Part shown: positions 1-9,800 of the stretch, one piece after another | How positions within the stretch are numbered: position 1 is the first letter of the stretch | Layout of the letters: each line of letters starts with the position of its first letter | NCBI GenBank assembly: GCA_028687995.1 | Contig: JAQTZA010000002.1 | Location: 248,001-312,000 of the forward strand | DNA length: 64,000 nt | DNA from: Bacteroidales bacterium | GTDB taxonomy: Bacteria; Bacteroidota; Bacteroidia; Bacteroidales; UBA7332 | Reading direction: 5' to 3' | The notes under the pieces: generated by a model | Seen by the model: only the letters and a program-made list of their open reading frames with translations | What the model was told of the DNA's origin: nothing | Databases searched by the model: none | Translations under genes and position numbers: made by a program

Positions 1-1427
1 TTAGAAAGAAGTTTTCAAGTGCTTCTTTGAGTTTTTTATTGTCCATTGATTTTGCAATATCTGTCATTTCTGTTGATTGAAAATACGATACCTTATAAAT
101 TTGAACAGAATCCGAAAACATTCTCAACCTTGCTTCTGCATCAACAGTAAAACCACTTGTCGACCAAAATTCAAATTCAAGAGTCTTTTTTTTTATATGT
201 TTCTTGCTTGTCAAACCAAATTTTAAATGCAGGTATTTTCACCTCTATCCATTTATTTATAGTATCTAAATCTACTTTTGATTTTTTTGCTTTACATTCA
301 GCAATTACAATTTTATTACTGTAAATTGCAAGAATATCCATTTCATGCCGAAATTTATTGTCAATAATTTCTCGACCAATATCTATACTTTGACTATCAA
401 CTGAATGAATATGTCCAACCATATATTCAAATAATGCTCCGCGAATGTTGTTTATTAAACCCTCATTGTATTTTTTTAGCTCTTTGATTAAATCTAAATA
501 TTTATCTGGATTCTGCTTAAGGCTTGCACCCGCGTTCATTAAAATTGCGACAAGCTCTTTTATTGTCTCTGCATATTTCTGCCCAAATAATTCTCCAATG
601 AATCCAACAACTATTCCTTTTTGCTTTAGTAGACTTAACGCTTTCTTGTCCAAATCATCAACGATTAAAAAAGGTATGATACGAGGAGCATTTTTATAGT
701 TTTGAATATGTCCTAGTTTTTCGAGAAAAAAGAGAACATCGTTTTCGTAAATGGGAGTTCCAATAATAATGTCTGCTAATAAAAATCCAGATTTGCCATT
801 TTGAATTAATCCAGTAATATTTGAGACGCCTTTAAATGCCCAGCGGAATTTTCCATATTCTGCAAATTTTTCACCACTATTAAATGAGATTATTCCTGTG
901 TTCTTAACCAAACTTTCAAATGAAAAAAGAATATTTTCTTTAATCATTTCAATTGTTCTATGAGCAACACTAGAGTTTCTATCAATCTCAAATTTTGGTG
1001 CTAAAGAATAATAAGGTCCATTATAGACTAAAATGCCTTCTATCACAAACTTCTGCATAATTTTACTAAAAGGCAAATGTCCTTTTAATTCTTTAATTGG
1101 ATAATTTGTATAACATTCGAGGAATCTCTGATTTAAAATTCCACCATGCAGCTTTAGAGCATTAATTGAATACCAATATTTTCTCCCATTGTCAAATAGC
1201 GATTGAATAAATTGATTATAGAAATCACCAGAATTTTCATGTTCTTTTAGGAAGCAAAATGACTGATTACTTGTGTAGAATCCTTTTATCTTTTGTATAT
1301 CACCACATCTTGAAACCTTCTGACTTGCTGTATTATTAGGTATAGATTCCACTATTTCCAAATGTCGAGCAACTTCACTAGACATCATTGGTCCATGCTT
1401 TAATAAAATTGTTTCAATTGTTGTCAT
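1..1427 (-). pseudogene. Winged-helix plus PD-(D/E)xK nuclease-like gene, frameshifted, cut by left edge
   Basis: From ATG 1425-1427 the frame runs 416 codons to a TGA at 177-179. The N-terminus (about residues 1-60) looks like a winged-helix DNA-binding domain. The C-terminus shows a restriction-endonuclease-like core: a Glu in GALFEYMVG, then D364 in EMDILAIY and E377/K379 in AECKAKK, which is the spacing of a PD-(D/E)xK site. Just before the stop the coding strand has a run of nine A (186-194). Changing frame there gives an open continuation to the window edge, beginning LEFEFWSTSGFTVDAEARL, which resembles the C-terminal parts of this nuclease class. I therefore read one longer gene broken by a homopolymer frameshift (mutation, sequencing error or programmed slippage). 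Substrate is unknown; a role in defence or DNA processing is inference. No recognised partner gene is in view. Confidence 0.6.
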
Positions 1428-1929
1428 ATGGCTCTATATATAAAAAACTCATTAGAGTTTTTAGGGGTAGTAGTTTTTTTTTTTGTTGTAACCTCTATAT
1501 AAACTTGGAAATCTTCTATCAGAGCTCTAAAAATGCTCAAATTTGTTGTCATATCAGTTCTCAGCCTTAGTTGTCATTGCAGCTAAGACCTAGTTTATGG
1601 ACATTTGGCAATCTGAGTGAACGTTCACTGTTGCCTAGTGATAGGGTGAATGCTGAGCGTAACTTCTTCTCCCTTTCGTTGAAAAAAGACTGGGAGTCAT
1701 CCGTAATGTCCATTAATTCCAAAAGTCATAATTCAACATCCCACAAATATACATTCTTCACCTAATATATTATGTATTGGTGAATGGAAAATACAACCTA
1801 ATTCGGAAATTTTAGAGTAGCTCCACAACTTATCGGTGAAAGAGTGCTATAGATAGTTGCAGTTACAGATAATAACGGAGGGAGGACGATGCGTATAACT
1901 ACACTTTCATTAGACTAAACAATCCCAAC
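1428..1929. other. Intergenic stretch, no gene recognised
   Basis: About 500 bases upstream of the nuclease-like gene hold no convincing coding region; the short open frames have no recognisable protein features. One perfect 14-bp palindrome, AGTGAACGTTCACT, lies at 1616-1629 and could be a protein-binding site, but nothing ties it to a regulator. Confidence 0.5.
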
Positions 1930-2200
1930 ATAGCATAAAACTCGCCTAACAGAGAACATTACTCGAGTAACGTTGTGCATTATAGCTCCAAGGTTATACA
2001 TAACTAGAGTAAGGTTATACAATATTGGAGTAAGGTTGTACATAACTGGCCTAAGGTTGTGCATAACTGGACTAAGGTTATACATTATAACTCTAAGGTT
2101 ATACATTGTAGCTCTAGTTATGTATAACGTTACTCCAATAATGTTATCTGTAGCGCGAGAAATGCACTATGTAGCGGGAGTGATGGTCTGTGTTAATTGT
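1930..2200. repeat. 21-bp tandem repeat array A (about 13 degenerate units)
   Basis: Units repeat with a strict 21-bp step. The clearest run is 1972-2118, with units starting at 1972, 1993, 2014, 2035, 2056, 2077 and 2098, each of the form GTTATACATAACTGGACTAA plus one base. More degenerate units extend the phase on both sides to about 1930 and 2200. Because 21 is a multiple of three, both strands stay open and would encode heptapeptide repeats (MYNLxPV-like on minus, RLYITGL-like on plus). I judge these translations to be by-products, since no initiation signal or conserved non-repeat domain is attached. A 21-bp step equals two DNA helical turns, so equivalent bases face the same side of the helix. 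Confidence 0.8.
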
Positions 2201-2231
2201 CACACTATCAGCTAATTAATCTGATAGTGTG
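2201..2231. other. Perfect hairpin, 11-bp arms
   Basis: CACACTATCAG (2201-2211) and CTGATAGTGTG (2221-2231) form a perfect 11-bp inverted repeat with a 9-nt AT-rich loop. It lies immediately after the 21-bp array and 57 bp beyond the end of the minus-strand gene at 2289. It has no T-run on either side, so it is not a classical intrinsic terminator. It could still stabilise the 3' end of that transcript or mark the array boundary. Confidence 0.6.
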
Positions 2232-2288
2232 GCGTTCTAGGGATTGTGGGAGAACGCTTGTAGAGAAATGACTCATGGATTTGGATGC

Positions 2289-2774
2289 CTAAATCTCTTT
2301 ATCATAAAACTTTAATCCCAACAACGCACGATTGATGGTTTTGGCGATGCGGTCGATTTGCGTCTCTTCGCGTTTGGCGGAGGCAATCCACTCGATGTAC
2401 CATTTTCGTTCGCTTTCGGTCCAGGAGTTGAAGTTTTTTAAAGCCACGGGTTCTTCTTCGAGGCAGAGGAGGAGGTTTTCGGGGATTTCGAGGGCAGAAT
2501 CGTCGGCATAGAGTGTGATGTGCACCGTGTCGCCCACTTGTTTGCCTATTTTCTTGCGAATCTCAGCTTTCACGGGTAGGAAGAGCAATCCGTTGCCCAT
2601 CGGCATGAGGTTGTAGCACTTTATCTCGTAGCTGTCGATGTAGCCACGCACTTTCACCCAATTGAAATAACGTTTCTTGTCGGGTGCAATTTGAGGGATG
2701 GTGGCATACGTCCAGCCACCTTTTCCCTCAAACTTTTCGAGCAGAAAATCGTGGTCGACCAAAGGTTTATCCAT
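2289..2774 (-). CDS. DUF1905/OmdA (YdeI-like) domain protein
   Basis: This 161-residue protein has the two-part layout of the DUF1905 + OmdA (YdeI/OmpD-associated) family. Residues about 25-95 form the small beta-barrel domain (FNWVKVRGYIDSYEI...MPMGNGLLFLPVKAEIRKKIGKQVGDTV). The C-terminal helical part has the ESERKWYIEWIASAKREET stretch typical of OmdA, where a hydrolysing-resistance role against some bacteriocins or antimicrobial peptides has been suggested in other bacteria. No signal peptide or membrane segment is seen, so it is probably cytoplasmic. It starts 6 bp after the SRPBCC gene upstream on the same strand, so the two are very likely co-transcribed. The biochemical function is not established; the family call is fairly firm. 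Confidence 0.8.
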   Translation of the reverse strand: MDKPLVDHDFLLEKFEGKGGWTYATIPQIAPDKKRYFNWVKVRGYIDSYEIKCYNLMPMGNGLLFLPVKAEIRKKIGKQVGDTVHITLYADDSALEIPENLLLCLEEEPVALKNFNSWTESERKWYIEWIASAKREETQIDRIAKTINRALLGLKFYDKEI

Positions 2775-2780
2775 TGATTC

Positions 2781-3320
2781 TTATTTTTCTAAAATAGCTT
2801 TCAGATTCACGAGTCCGTTCTCTAAATCATTCCCGAGCATTTTTTCCATGTCCATAAACAGCAACATGAGGTTCATCGGGTAGTTCATTTTGCCTTCGAA
2901 TCCCCATTTGACGGTCGTTGTGCTATCGTTGACAGCAGAGGTCAGGAAATAGGCTTTGTCTCTCGCTTCGAACGGTTCGATAAAATGCAATTCGTAATTG
3001 ATTTGAACGCCGTTGTCAATCGAAAGAATGGTCTGTTCACCAATTCCAACATCTTTTCGTTTACTATTCCAAGAGTAAACCGCACCGACTGTTCCGTCTG
3101 TGCCTTTGTATTCGTGTATAGCTAATGGATCCATTTTAGCCCATACACTAAATTCTTGTTGATTTCTCATCAGTTTGAGGTAATCAAAAACGGCTTGATT
3201 GGATTTGTTGATGGTGATTTCACGTTCTACAGCGTACTCTTTTTTCACGAAAATAGCGGTGATGAGTGCCAGAGCTACAATGCCAACGATAGCGAAGAGG
3301 ATAATTTTCAGAATTTTCAT
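2781..3320 (-). CDS. SRPBCC-family (polyketide cyclase-like) protein with N-terminal membrane anchor
   Basis: A 179-residue protein with a single hydrophobic segment at residues 4-24 (KIILFAIVGIVALALITAIFV), then a START/Bet v1-like fold. This begins YAVEREITINKSNQAVFDYLKLMRNQQEFSVW and carries the usual central GAVYSWNSKRKDVGIGEQTI strand region. The family binds hydrophobic ligands in a deep cavity; the ligand cannot be told from sequence. The membrane anchor puts the domain either on the cytoplasmic face or in the periplasm. It is the first gene of a two-gene unit with the OmdA-type protein 6 bp downstream. Such small pairs are common in Bacteroidota but their role is unknown to me. Confidence 0.8.
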   Translation of the reverse strand: MKILKIILFAIVGIVALALITAIFVKKEYAVEREITINKSNQAVFDYLKLMRNQQEFSVWAKMDPLAIHEYKGTDGTVGAVYSWNSKRKDVGIGEQTILSIDNGVQINYELHFIEPFEARDKAYFLTSAVNDSTTTVKWGFEGKMNYPMNLMLLFMDMEKMLGNDLENGLVNLKAILEK

Positions 3321-3635
3321 ACGATTTTGGGTTTAAGTTCACTAATGTAAACAATTCCTCAATTCATTATGTTCGAAGAGGTAAATCTATTTTATTCAAC
3401 TGATATATTGCACTTTCAGCGGGCATTTTCCTTTCTTCATCGAATTTTAATAGTTTCGAAAAGTGTTATTCAGCATCTTTGTATTCTATTTGTAAATAAG
3501 TATATAAATCTTGTTAACAAGTGAACTGTTTAATTCTAGAATCGTTAAACTATTGAAACGTTGTAAACTTTTACACTATGGAAACTATTTTTTTGTAAAA
3601 AGTTTTCTACGTTTGCGGAAAATTTAAGTAAAACG
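3321..3635. promoter_or_regulatory. Divergent intergenic region with candidate TetR operator and promoter
   Basis: This 315-bp gap separates the divergent SRPBCC and tetR genes. A short palindrome, TGTAAA-CT-TTTACA (3562-3575), could be the operator of the TetR regulator encoded next door. A perfect Bacteroidota -7 box, TACGTTTG, lies at 3608-3615, but no well-spaced -33 TTTG is present (the nearest, 3592-3595, is only 12 nt upstream). The regulatory reading is therefore tentative. Confidence 0.35.
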
Positions 3636-4253
3636 ATGAATCCAGAACAATTAGAAATTATCAATCGAGTCAAAGAGATGTATTTTCGATACGGCATCAA
3701 AAGTGTGACGATGGATGATGTGGCACGCGAATTGAGCATTTCTAAAAAGACTCTTTACCAACACTTTTCTGATAAAGAACAGTTGGTAGATGCTGTTGTC
3801 GATCAACTGTTAATCGAAAAAATCGACATTGTTGATGGCTTGATAAGCGGTTGCTCCGACGCAATTAGCGAGATGTTTGCCATACATCAATTTATGGACA
3901 AAATGTCGCGCGACCATAGTTATGCCATGGAGAATGATTTGCGCAAATACTATCCAGCTTTATTCAACAAAATAATGTCGGTGAAACGAGAACGTATCTT
4001 CAGGATTGGAAAAGAGAATATTGAGCGCGGACAGCAAACGGGCTATTATCGCCCCGAAGTGAATGCAGAGATGATTGCCAAAACCAGCTTGATGCGTTTC
4101 GAAAGTTCGATGGAGAGTTGCATTTTCACCTGTGAAGAGCTGCTTTCCCAAGATTTCTTTACCGAAATGTTGATTTATCACGTTCGCGGAATTGCCACAG
4201 CAAAAGGTATAAAACGGTTGGAAGAGATTCTTGCCGAATTAGAAATAAAATAA
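3636..4253 (+). CDS. TetR/AcrR-family transcriptional regulator of the efflux operon
   Basis: A 205-residue protein with the N-terminal TetR helix-turn-helix at about residues 10-50 (RYGIKSVTMDDVARELSISKKTLYQHFSDKEQLV), where the SKKTLYQHF recognition helix is diagnostic. The C-terminal helical region is the ligand-binding/dimerisation part and, as usual, is not conserved enough to name a ligand. The gene is first in line with a complete tolC-mfp-rnd set, starting 34 bp before the TolC-like gene on the same strand. In many Bacteroidota this arrangement means the regulator represses its own efflux operon. A palindrome at 3562-3575 is a candidate operator. Confidence 0.9.
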   Translation: MNPEQLEIINRVKEMYFRYGIKSVTMDDVARELSISKKTLYQHFSDKEQLVDAVVDQLLIEKIDIVDGLISGCSDAISEMFAIHQFMDKMSRDHSYAMENDLRKYYPALFNKIMSVKRERIFRIGKENIERGQQTGYYRPEVNAEMIAKTSLMRFESSMESCIFTCEELLSQDFFTEMLIYHVRGIATAKGIKRLEEILAELEIK

Positions 4254-4287
4254 TGATAGAAATAAACAAAAAAACAAGATTGAAGGT

Positions 4288-5694
4288 ATGAACAAATTGA
4301 GAAAAATAAAGAATGGCTTGTGGTTGATAGCTATCGGTTGTCTCTCGCTATCGAATGCGACGGCTCAGAGTGCCAGTCGAACTCTGTCGCTACAAGAGGC
4401 AAAACAGATTGCGTTAGAGAACAACACAGCCATGAAAAATGCCAAATTAGATGTGTCGATTGCCAAAAAGAAGGTGATTGAAACGACAGCCATTGGGTTG
4501 CCGCAGGTGTCGGCAACGGCGAATTATCAGCATTTGTTTAATGTGCCATCGTTTAGTTTCCCCACAACGGGATATACTCAGACGCCATTGACTTTTTCAG
4601 GAACAACGCCAAAAGGTTTTGAGCAATTCTCGAGTGTCGGTGGATTAAATCAATATGTTTATTCTGGGGAAGGTTTTCCAATTTCACCCAAAGACAATAC
4701 GGTTTTCAAATTGCAAGTTTCGCAATTGATTTTCAGTGGCGAATACATTGTTGGATTGCAAGCAACTCGGGTTTATAAATTGATTTCGGAACAATCCCTT
4801 GTGAAAAGTCGAATCGAAACAGAAGCGATGGTGGAAAGTACCTACTATATGGCGTTAGTTTTGGCTGAAAACCTGAAAATTGTTCAACAAAACAAGGAGT
4901 TGACAGTGCAAACATTGAAGGAGATGACCGCCATGAACAAAGCAGGATTTAATGAGCAATCAGATTTGGATCAGTTGCAGATTAACCTCAATCTGCTGGG
5001 TAATTTGGAGTTGTCGCTGCAAGGTCAATTGAAAAACGTGCATAACCAGTTGAAATATCAATTGGGAATGCCATTGACAGATGATTTGACGTTGTCAGAT
5101 CAATTGCAGGATGTGATTGCTGCTGTTTCTCCGTTCGATGGACGCGAATTCAATATCAAACAGAATATTGACTTTCAGATGGTTATTAACAATGTTTCTG
5201 CTCAGAAGTTGAGTCTGCGACGCGAACAAAGTGGGTTTTTGCCAACATTGTCGGCGTTTTATCAACATCAAGAGAAACAAAAAGTGCCAGCACTCGATTT
5301 CGAACCCAAAGATGTGTTGGGTGTAACATTATCCATCCCTATTTTCACCAGTGGAAGTCGATTTATGAAAGTGAAACAAGCCAAATTGGCACTCGAAAAG
5401 GCGCAAAATTCGCAAGTTGATGCAGAAAAAGGGTTGCAATTGAAATTTGATAATCAACGATTGAATTATCAAACAGCATACAACACATTTTTAAATCAAC
5501 GCGAAAGCAGCGAGCTAAGTCAACGCATTTTTGACAAAACGACTGCCAAATTTAAACAAGGTGTTTCGTCGAGTTTAGAACTTACTCAGGTTCAAAGTCA
5601 ATATCTAACCTCCGTGAGCAACTATTACAATTCGATGCTGATTCTGCTCAATGCAAGAGTAGAATTGCAAAAATTGACAACCCCTAGTAATTGA
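4288..5694 (+). CDS. TolC-family outer membrane efflux protein
   Basis: A 468-residue protein with a cleavable signal peptide (about residues 1-26, ending ATAQS) followed by the outer-membrane factor fold. LSLQEAKQIALENNTAMKNAKLDVSIAKKK begins the first helical repeat, and the matching second repeat contains LTLSDQ and the C-terminal LELTQVQSQYLTSVSNYYNSM stretch. It should form a trimeric channel that spans the outer membrane and reaches into the periplasm to dock with the adaptor encoded 62 bp downstream and the RND pump after it. The coding sequence ends inside an octamer repeat: the repeat supplies the stop codon. Confidence 0.93.
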   Translation: MNKLRKIKNGLWLIAIGCLSLSNATAQSASRTLSLQEAKQIALENNTAMKNAKLDVSIAKKKVIETTAIGLPQVSATANYQHLFNVPSFSFPTTGYTQTPLTFSGTTPKGFEQFSSVGGLNQYVYSGEGFPISPKDNTVFKLQVSQLIFSGEYIVGLQATRVYKLISEQSLVKSRIETEAMVESTYYMALVLAENLKIVQQNKELTVQTLKEMTAMNKAGFNEQSDLDQLQINLNLLGNLELSLQGQLKNVHNQLKYQLGMPLTDDLTLSDQLQDVIAAVSPFDGREFNIKQNIDFQMVINNVSAQKLSLRREQSGFLPTLSAFYQHQEKQKVPALDFEPKDVLGVTLSIPIFTSGSRFMKVKQAKLALEKAQNSQVDAEKGLQLKFDNQRLNYQTAYNTFLNQRESSELSQRIFDKTTAKFKQGVSSSLELTQVQSQYLTSVSNYYNSMLILLNARVELQKLTTPSN

Positions 5695-5735
5695 GTAATT
5701 GAGTAACTGAGTAATTGAATAACTGATTGAGTAAT
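5688..5735. repeat. Octamer repeat array (TAATTGAG family)
   Basis: Six tandem copies of an 8-bp unit, TAATTGAG with variants TAACTGAG, TAATTGAA and TAACTGAT, run from the last codons of the TolC-like gene into the spacer before the adaptor gene. The TGA in the first unit is the stop codon of the upstream gene. Related octamer arrays occur at 15855-15928 and 44666-44742, also between co-directional genes. Confidence 0.75.
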
Positions 5736-5756
5736 AAACAAAATAAACTTTAGAAT

Positions 5757-6872
5757 ATGAAAACGAATTTCAAACCGATAATTTTTGCAGTGATTTTGCT
5801 TGCTACTGTGGCAAGTTGCAAGCCCGACAAAAAGGCAGAACTCACAAAATTAAAAAAACAACAACAAGAATTGGTGGATAAGATTGCCACTTTAGAAGCT
5901 GAATTGAAAGATAGTACAGCCAAAGGGGATATAATTGTAGTCTCTGCAGAAGCAATTGCTCTACAGCCTTTTGCTCATGCAATTGAAGTGCAAGGTGCAC
6001 TTGATGGTGAAGAAAACGTGAAGGTTTTTCCACAAGGCTCAGGTGTTATTACGCAAGTGTTAGTAGGCGTAGGCAGTAAGGTGAGTAAGGGTCAAGTGAT
6101 TGCCAAAATAGACGATCAAATGATGCGTAGTTCGTTAGCATCGACACAGTCGCAATATAAATTAGCAGCTGATATGTATGAACGTCAAAAAAATCTTTGG
6201 AATCAGAAAATTGGTTCTGAGGTTCAGTTTTTGCAAGCAAAGACGAATAAAGAGCAACTCGAAAATACATTGGCGGCTTTGAAAGAGCAACTAAGTTATT
6301 TGCAAATTAAATCACCCATCAACGGCTCGGTAGAAGATTTGCCATTGAAAGTGGGAATGTCAGTTGGCCCTCAGGCGCCAGTGGCAACTGTGATTAACTT
6401 TTCGTCGATTAAAGTGGTAGCCGATGTGGCAGAAGCCTACAATACAAGTATCTCTACAGGTGATGCCGTGACACTGTGGTTCCCCGATTTGCAAAAGGAG
6501 GTTCAGAGCAAAATCTCGTCAGCAAGCAAATACATTACACCCTCTAATCGTTCGTTTAAGGTGGAAGTTCGCATTCCAGGAAATGAGAAAAACCTGAAAG
6601 CCAATATGATTGCGGTACTTCGTATCACCGATTATAAAAATCCGAAAGCGGTGGTAGTAAAAATTAATTTTGTTCAAAACGATGCAAAAGGTTCGTATGT
6701 GTATGTGGTTGCCACCGATGCGAAGGGAAAGAATATTGCTCAGAAACGATACATCACACAAGGCATGACCTACAACGGAATGGTTGAAGTGAAAGAAGGA
6801 TTGGTTGCTGGCGATCAGATAATCACCGCAGGTCAGATGAGTTTGACCGATGGCGTGGAAGTGAAGTTATAA
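5757..6872 (+). CDS. RND efflux periplasmic adaptor (membrane fusion) lipoprotein
   Basis: A 371-residue protein with a lipoprotein signal (VASC, acylation at Cys21) and a short coiled coil at residues 28-60 (KAELTKLKKQQQELVDKIATLEAELKD). The adaptor core follows: a biotinyl-lipoyl half-motif (VKVFPQGSGVITQVLVGVGSKVSKGQVIAKID), the alpha-helical hairpin (about residues 125-185), the second lipoyl half (IKSPINGSVEDLPLKVGMSVG) and beta-barrel and membrane-proximal domains to the end. It links the TolC-like channel to the RND pump encoded 21 bp downstream. The extra coiled coil between lipid anchor and lipoyl domain is common in Bacteroidota adaptors. Confidence 0.93.
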   Translation: MKTNFKPIIFAVILLATVASCKPDKKAELTKLKKQQQELVDKIATLEAELKDSTAKGDIIVVSAEAIALQPFAHAIEVQGALDGEENVKVFPQGSGVITQVLVGVGSKVSKGQVIAKIDDQMMRSSLASTQSQYKLAADMYERQKNLWNQKIGSEVQFLQAKTNKEQLENTLAALKEQLSYLQIKSPINGSVEDLPLKVGMSVGPQAPVATVINFSSIKVVADVAEAYNTSISTGDAVTLWFPDLQKEVQSKISSASKYITPSNRSFKVEVRIPGNEKNLKANMIAVLRITDYKNPKAVVVKINFVQNDAKGSYVYVVATDAKGKNIAQKRYITQGMTYNGMVEVKEGLVAGDQIITAGQMSLTDGVEVKL

Positions 6873-6893
6873 TTCAATAAAAAAGAGATAGAG

Positions 6894-9800
6894 ATGTCCA
6901 AACAGATAAAATATTTCAAACCCACAAACTGGTCGATTGACAACAAAACCAGTATTTACGTATTGGTTGTCATCATTGCAATATTTGGTTTGATTAGTCG
7001 AAATAATATTCCAAAAGAGCAGTTTCCTGAGATTGTATTCCCGATGATGATTGTGAATACTCTCTATCCGGGCACTTCGCCGCAGGATATGGAGAATCTA
7101 GTGACTCGTCCACTCGAAAAACGATTGAAATCGATTTCTGGTGTAAAGAAAATCACCAGTAATTCGGTACAAGATTTAAGCTCCATTGTGGTTGAGTTTC
7201 AGACCAATGTAGATGTGGTTGATGCGAAACGTAAGGTAAAAGATGAGGTTGATAAGGCTCGAAAAGATTTGCCAAATGATTTACCTCAAGAACCAAACGT
7301 TGCTGAAATTGATGTGTCGCAAATACCGATTATGTCAATCAATCTCTCGGGAAATTATTCGCTCGATCAGTTGAAGAAATATGCCGATCAAACACAAGAT
7401 CGCATCGAAGAGCTATCTGAAATTACCCGTGTCGATATTTTGGGTGCTTTGGAGAGAGAGATTCAAGTGAATCTTGATATGTACAAAATGCAGTCGTTTA
7501 ACCTTACTTTTAGTGATGTAGAACGTGCGATTACCAGCGAAAATGTAACGATTTCAGGTGGATCGATTAATCTACAAGGTATGAGCCGTAACATTCGGAT
7601 TGCAGGTGAATTCAAAGACATGGAAACTCTTCGCAATCTCGTGGTCAAATCATCGGGTGGAGGGTTGGTCTATCTGAAAGATGTGGCAGAAGTGAAAAAC
7701 GGATTCAAAGAACAAGACAGTTATGCCCACCTCAATGGTCAAAATGTGTTGATTTTGAATGTGATCAAAAAGAGTGGAAAGAACCTACTTGATGCATCTG
7801 ATAAGATTAAAGATGTGTTGACTAGTCTCGAAAAAGATAAATTTCCGAAAGATGTAAAAGTCTCTATTTCGGGCGATCAGAGTAAGTTGACTCGTAGTTC
7901 GATCACCGATCTCGATAACACCATCATCATCGGGTTTATTCTTGTGATTATCGTTTTGATGTTCTTTATGGGCGTGACCAATGCCTTCTTCGTGGGACTT
8001 TCTGTTCCGCTTTCGATGGCGTTAGCCTATATTGTGATGCCGGGAATTGACTTTACCATGAATATGTTGGTGACTTTTGCCTTCATTTTCGCACTTGGAA
8101 TTGTGGTGGACGATGCCATTGTGGTCATCGAAAACACACACCGTATTTTCATGCGTGGCACAATGAATATTAAGGAAGCGGCAAAAGCTGCGGCAGGTGA
8201 AGTCTTTATTCCGATTCTCGCAGGTACGCTTACCACTTTGGCACCATTCTTTCCTTTGGCATTTTGGCCAGGTGTGATGGGTAAATTTATGTTCTATATT
8301 CCTGTGACGATTATCATTACACTGTTTGCCTCGTTGATTGTGGCGTATATCATCAATCCGGTTTTTGCGGTGCAGTTTATGAAAAAGGATGAAGATCATC
8401 ACGGCATGCAACGCCAACGTATGTGGGCAATTTCAGGAGTGATGGCTATTTTTGTGATTCTCTTTCACATTGCACAATGGCACTTCCTTGGCAATTTGCT
8501 GATATTTTTCATCTTTAGTTTCGTGCTTCACAATATTTGGGGATTCAAGGTTTTGCTTCATTTTCAACATACAGTTATTCCGAAGATTCTGGATAAATAT
8601 GAGCAAATTTTGCGCTATATTCTGCAAGGAAAACGTCCGCGTAATTTCTTATACAGCCTGATTGGCTTGTTTATATTTGCTTTTATTCTGACAGGTATGT
8701 TTCCTCCCAAAGTAGGATTGTTTGCTGATACTGAGCCCAATGTAATTGATACGTATGTTAAATTGCCCATCGGCACAGATGTGCTGGTAACTGATAGTGT
8801 GGCTAAAATTGTGGAAGGTCGCATCATGAAGGTTCTTGGAAAAGATAATCCAATCGTTGAATCTGTTATTTCTAATGTTGCCCGCAATGCGTCTGAAGAT
8901 AAATTCAATACAACAGAAGTGACTTCTAATAAAGCAAAAGTGACGGTCAACTTTGTCGAATTTGCTCAAAGAAAGGGTCAAAATACAAATGATTACTTAG
9001 AGAAAATTCGTATTGCATTAAAGGGAATACCGGGTGCAGAAATCAATGTAGAGAAACAGAAGAATGGTCCTCCAACAGGAAAACCTGTCAATATTGAAGT
9101 GAGTAGCGACGATATGGATGAGCTTATTAGCACGAGTGGCCGTTTGATTACGTATCTAGATTCGTTGCATATTTCTGGAGCGGACAAATTCAAGACTGAT
9201 TTCGAAAGTACGAAACCAGAAGTGTTGATTAATCTCGATAGAATGCGAGCCAATTTGGAAGGGGTCTCTACTGGACAAGTTGGTAGCGAAATTCGTACCG
9301 CTGTTTTCGGAAAAGAGAGTTCTAAATTCCGCGAAGGCGAAGATCAATACCCAATCCAGTTGCGTTACGCAAAAGATCAACGCGAAAATGTGGATCGATT
9401 GATTAATACGCACATCACTTACCGTGATCAAGGAACAGGTGTATTGCGCAGCATTCCGCTCTCAGCCGTTGCTACCATCAAATATCAAAACTCGGTGGGT
9501 GGAATCACGCGTCTCAATCTGAAACGTGTAATTACCATCAATGCCAATGTGATTACTGGATTTACTGCAAATGAAGTGGTAGCTTCTGTAAATCGTAGTT
9601 TGCCTTCGTTCAAGAAATCTGCTGATGTAGATATTAAACTCACAGGCGAGCAAGAAGATCAAAAAGAGTCGAGTAGCTTCCTCGGAATGGCAATGGGCTT
9701 GTCATTGTGTTTGATTTTGTTTATTTTGATTACGCAGTTCAACTCGTTGGCGAAACCGATAATCATTATTTCCGAAGTGCTCTTTAGTATCATCGGAGTG

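Noticed and set aside
1930-2200. CRISPR array
   Set aside because: Units are directly adjacent with no unique spacers, and no cas genes are present. The same reasoning applies to 43694-43987.
1915-2215. Heptapeptide-repeat 'proteins' on both strands of array A
   Set aside because: The 21-bp period makes several frames open at once; both strands give equally repetitive peptides, which argues for DNA-level repetition rather than a gene.
2201-2231. Intrinsic terminator
   Set aside because: The stem is perfect but neither side has a T-run, so it is reported only as a hairpin.
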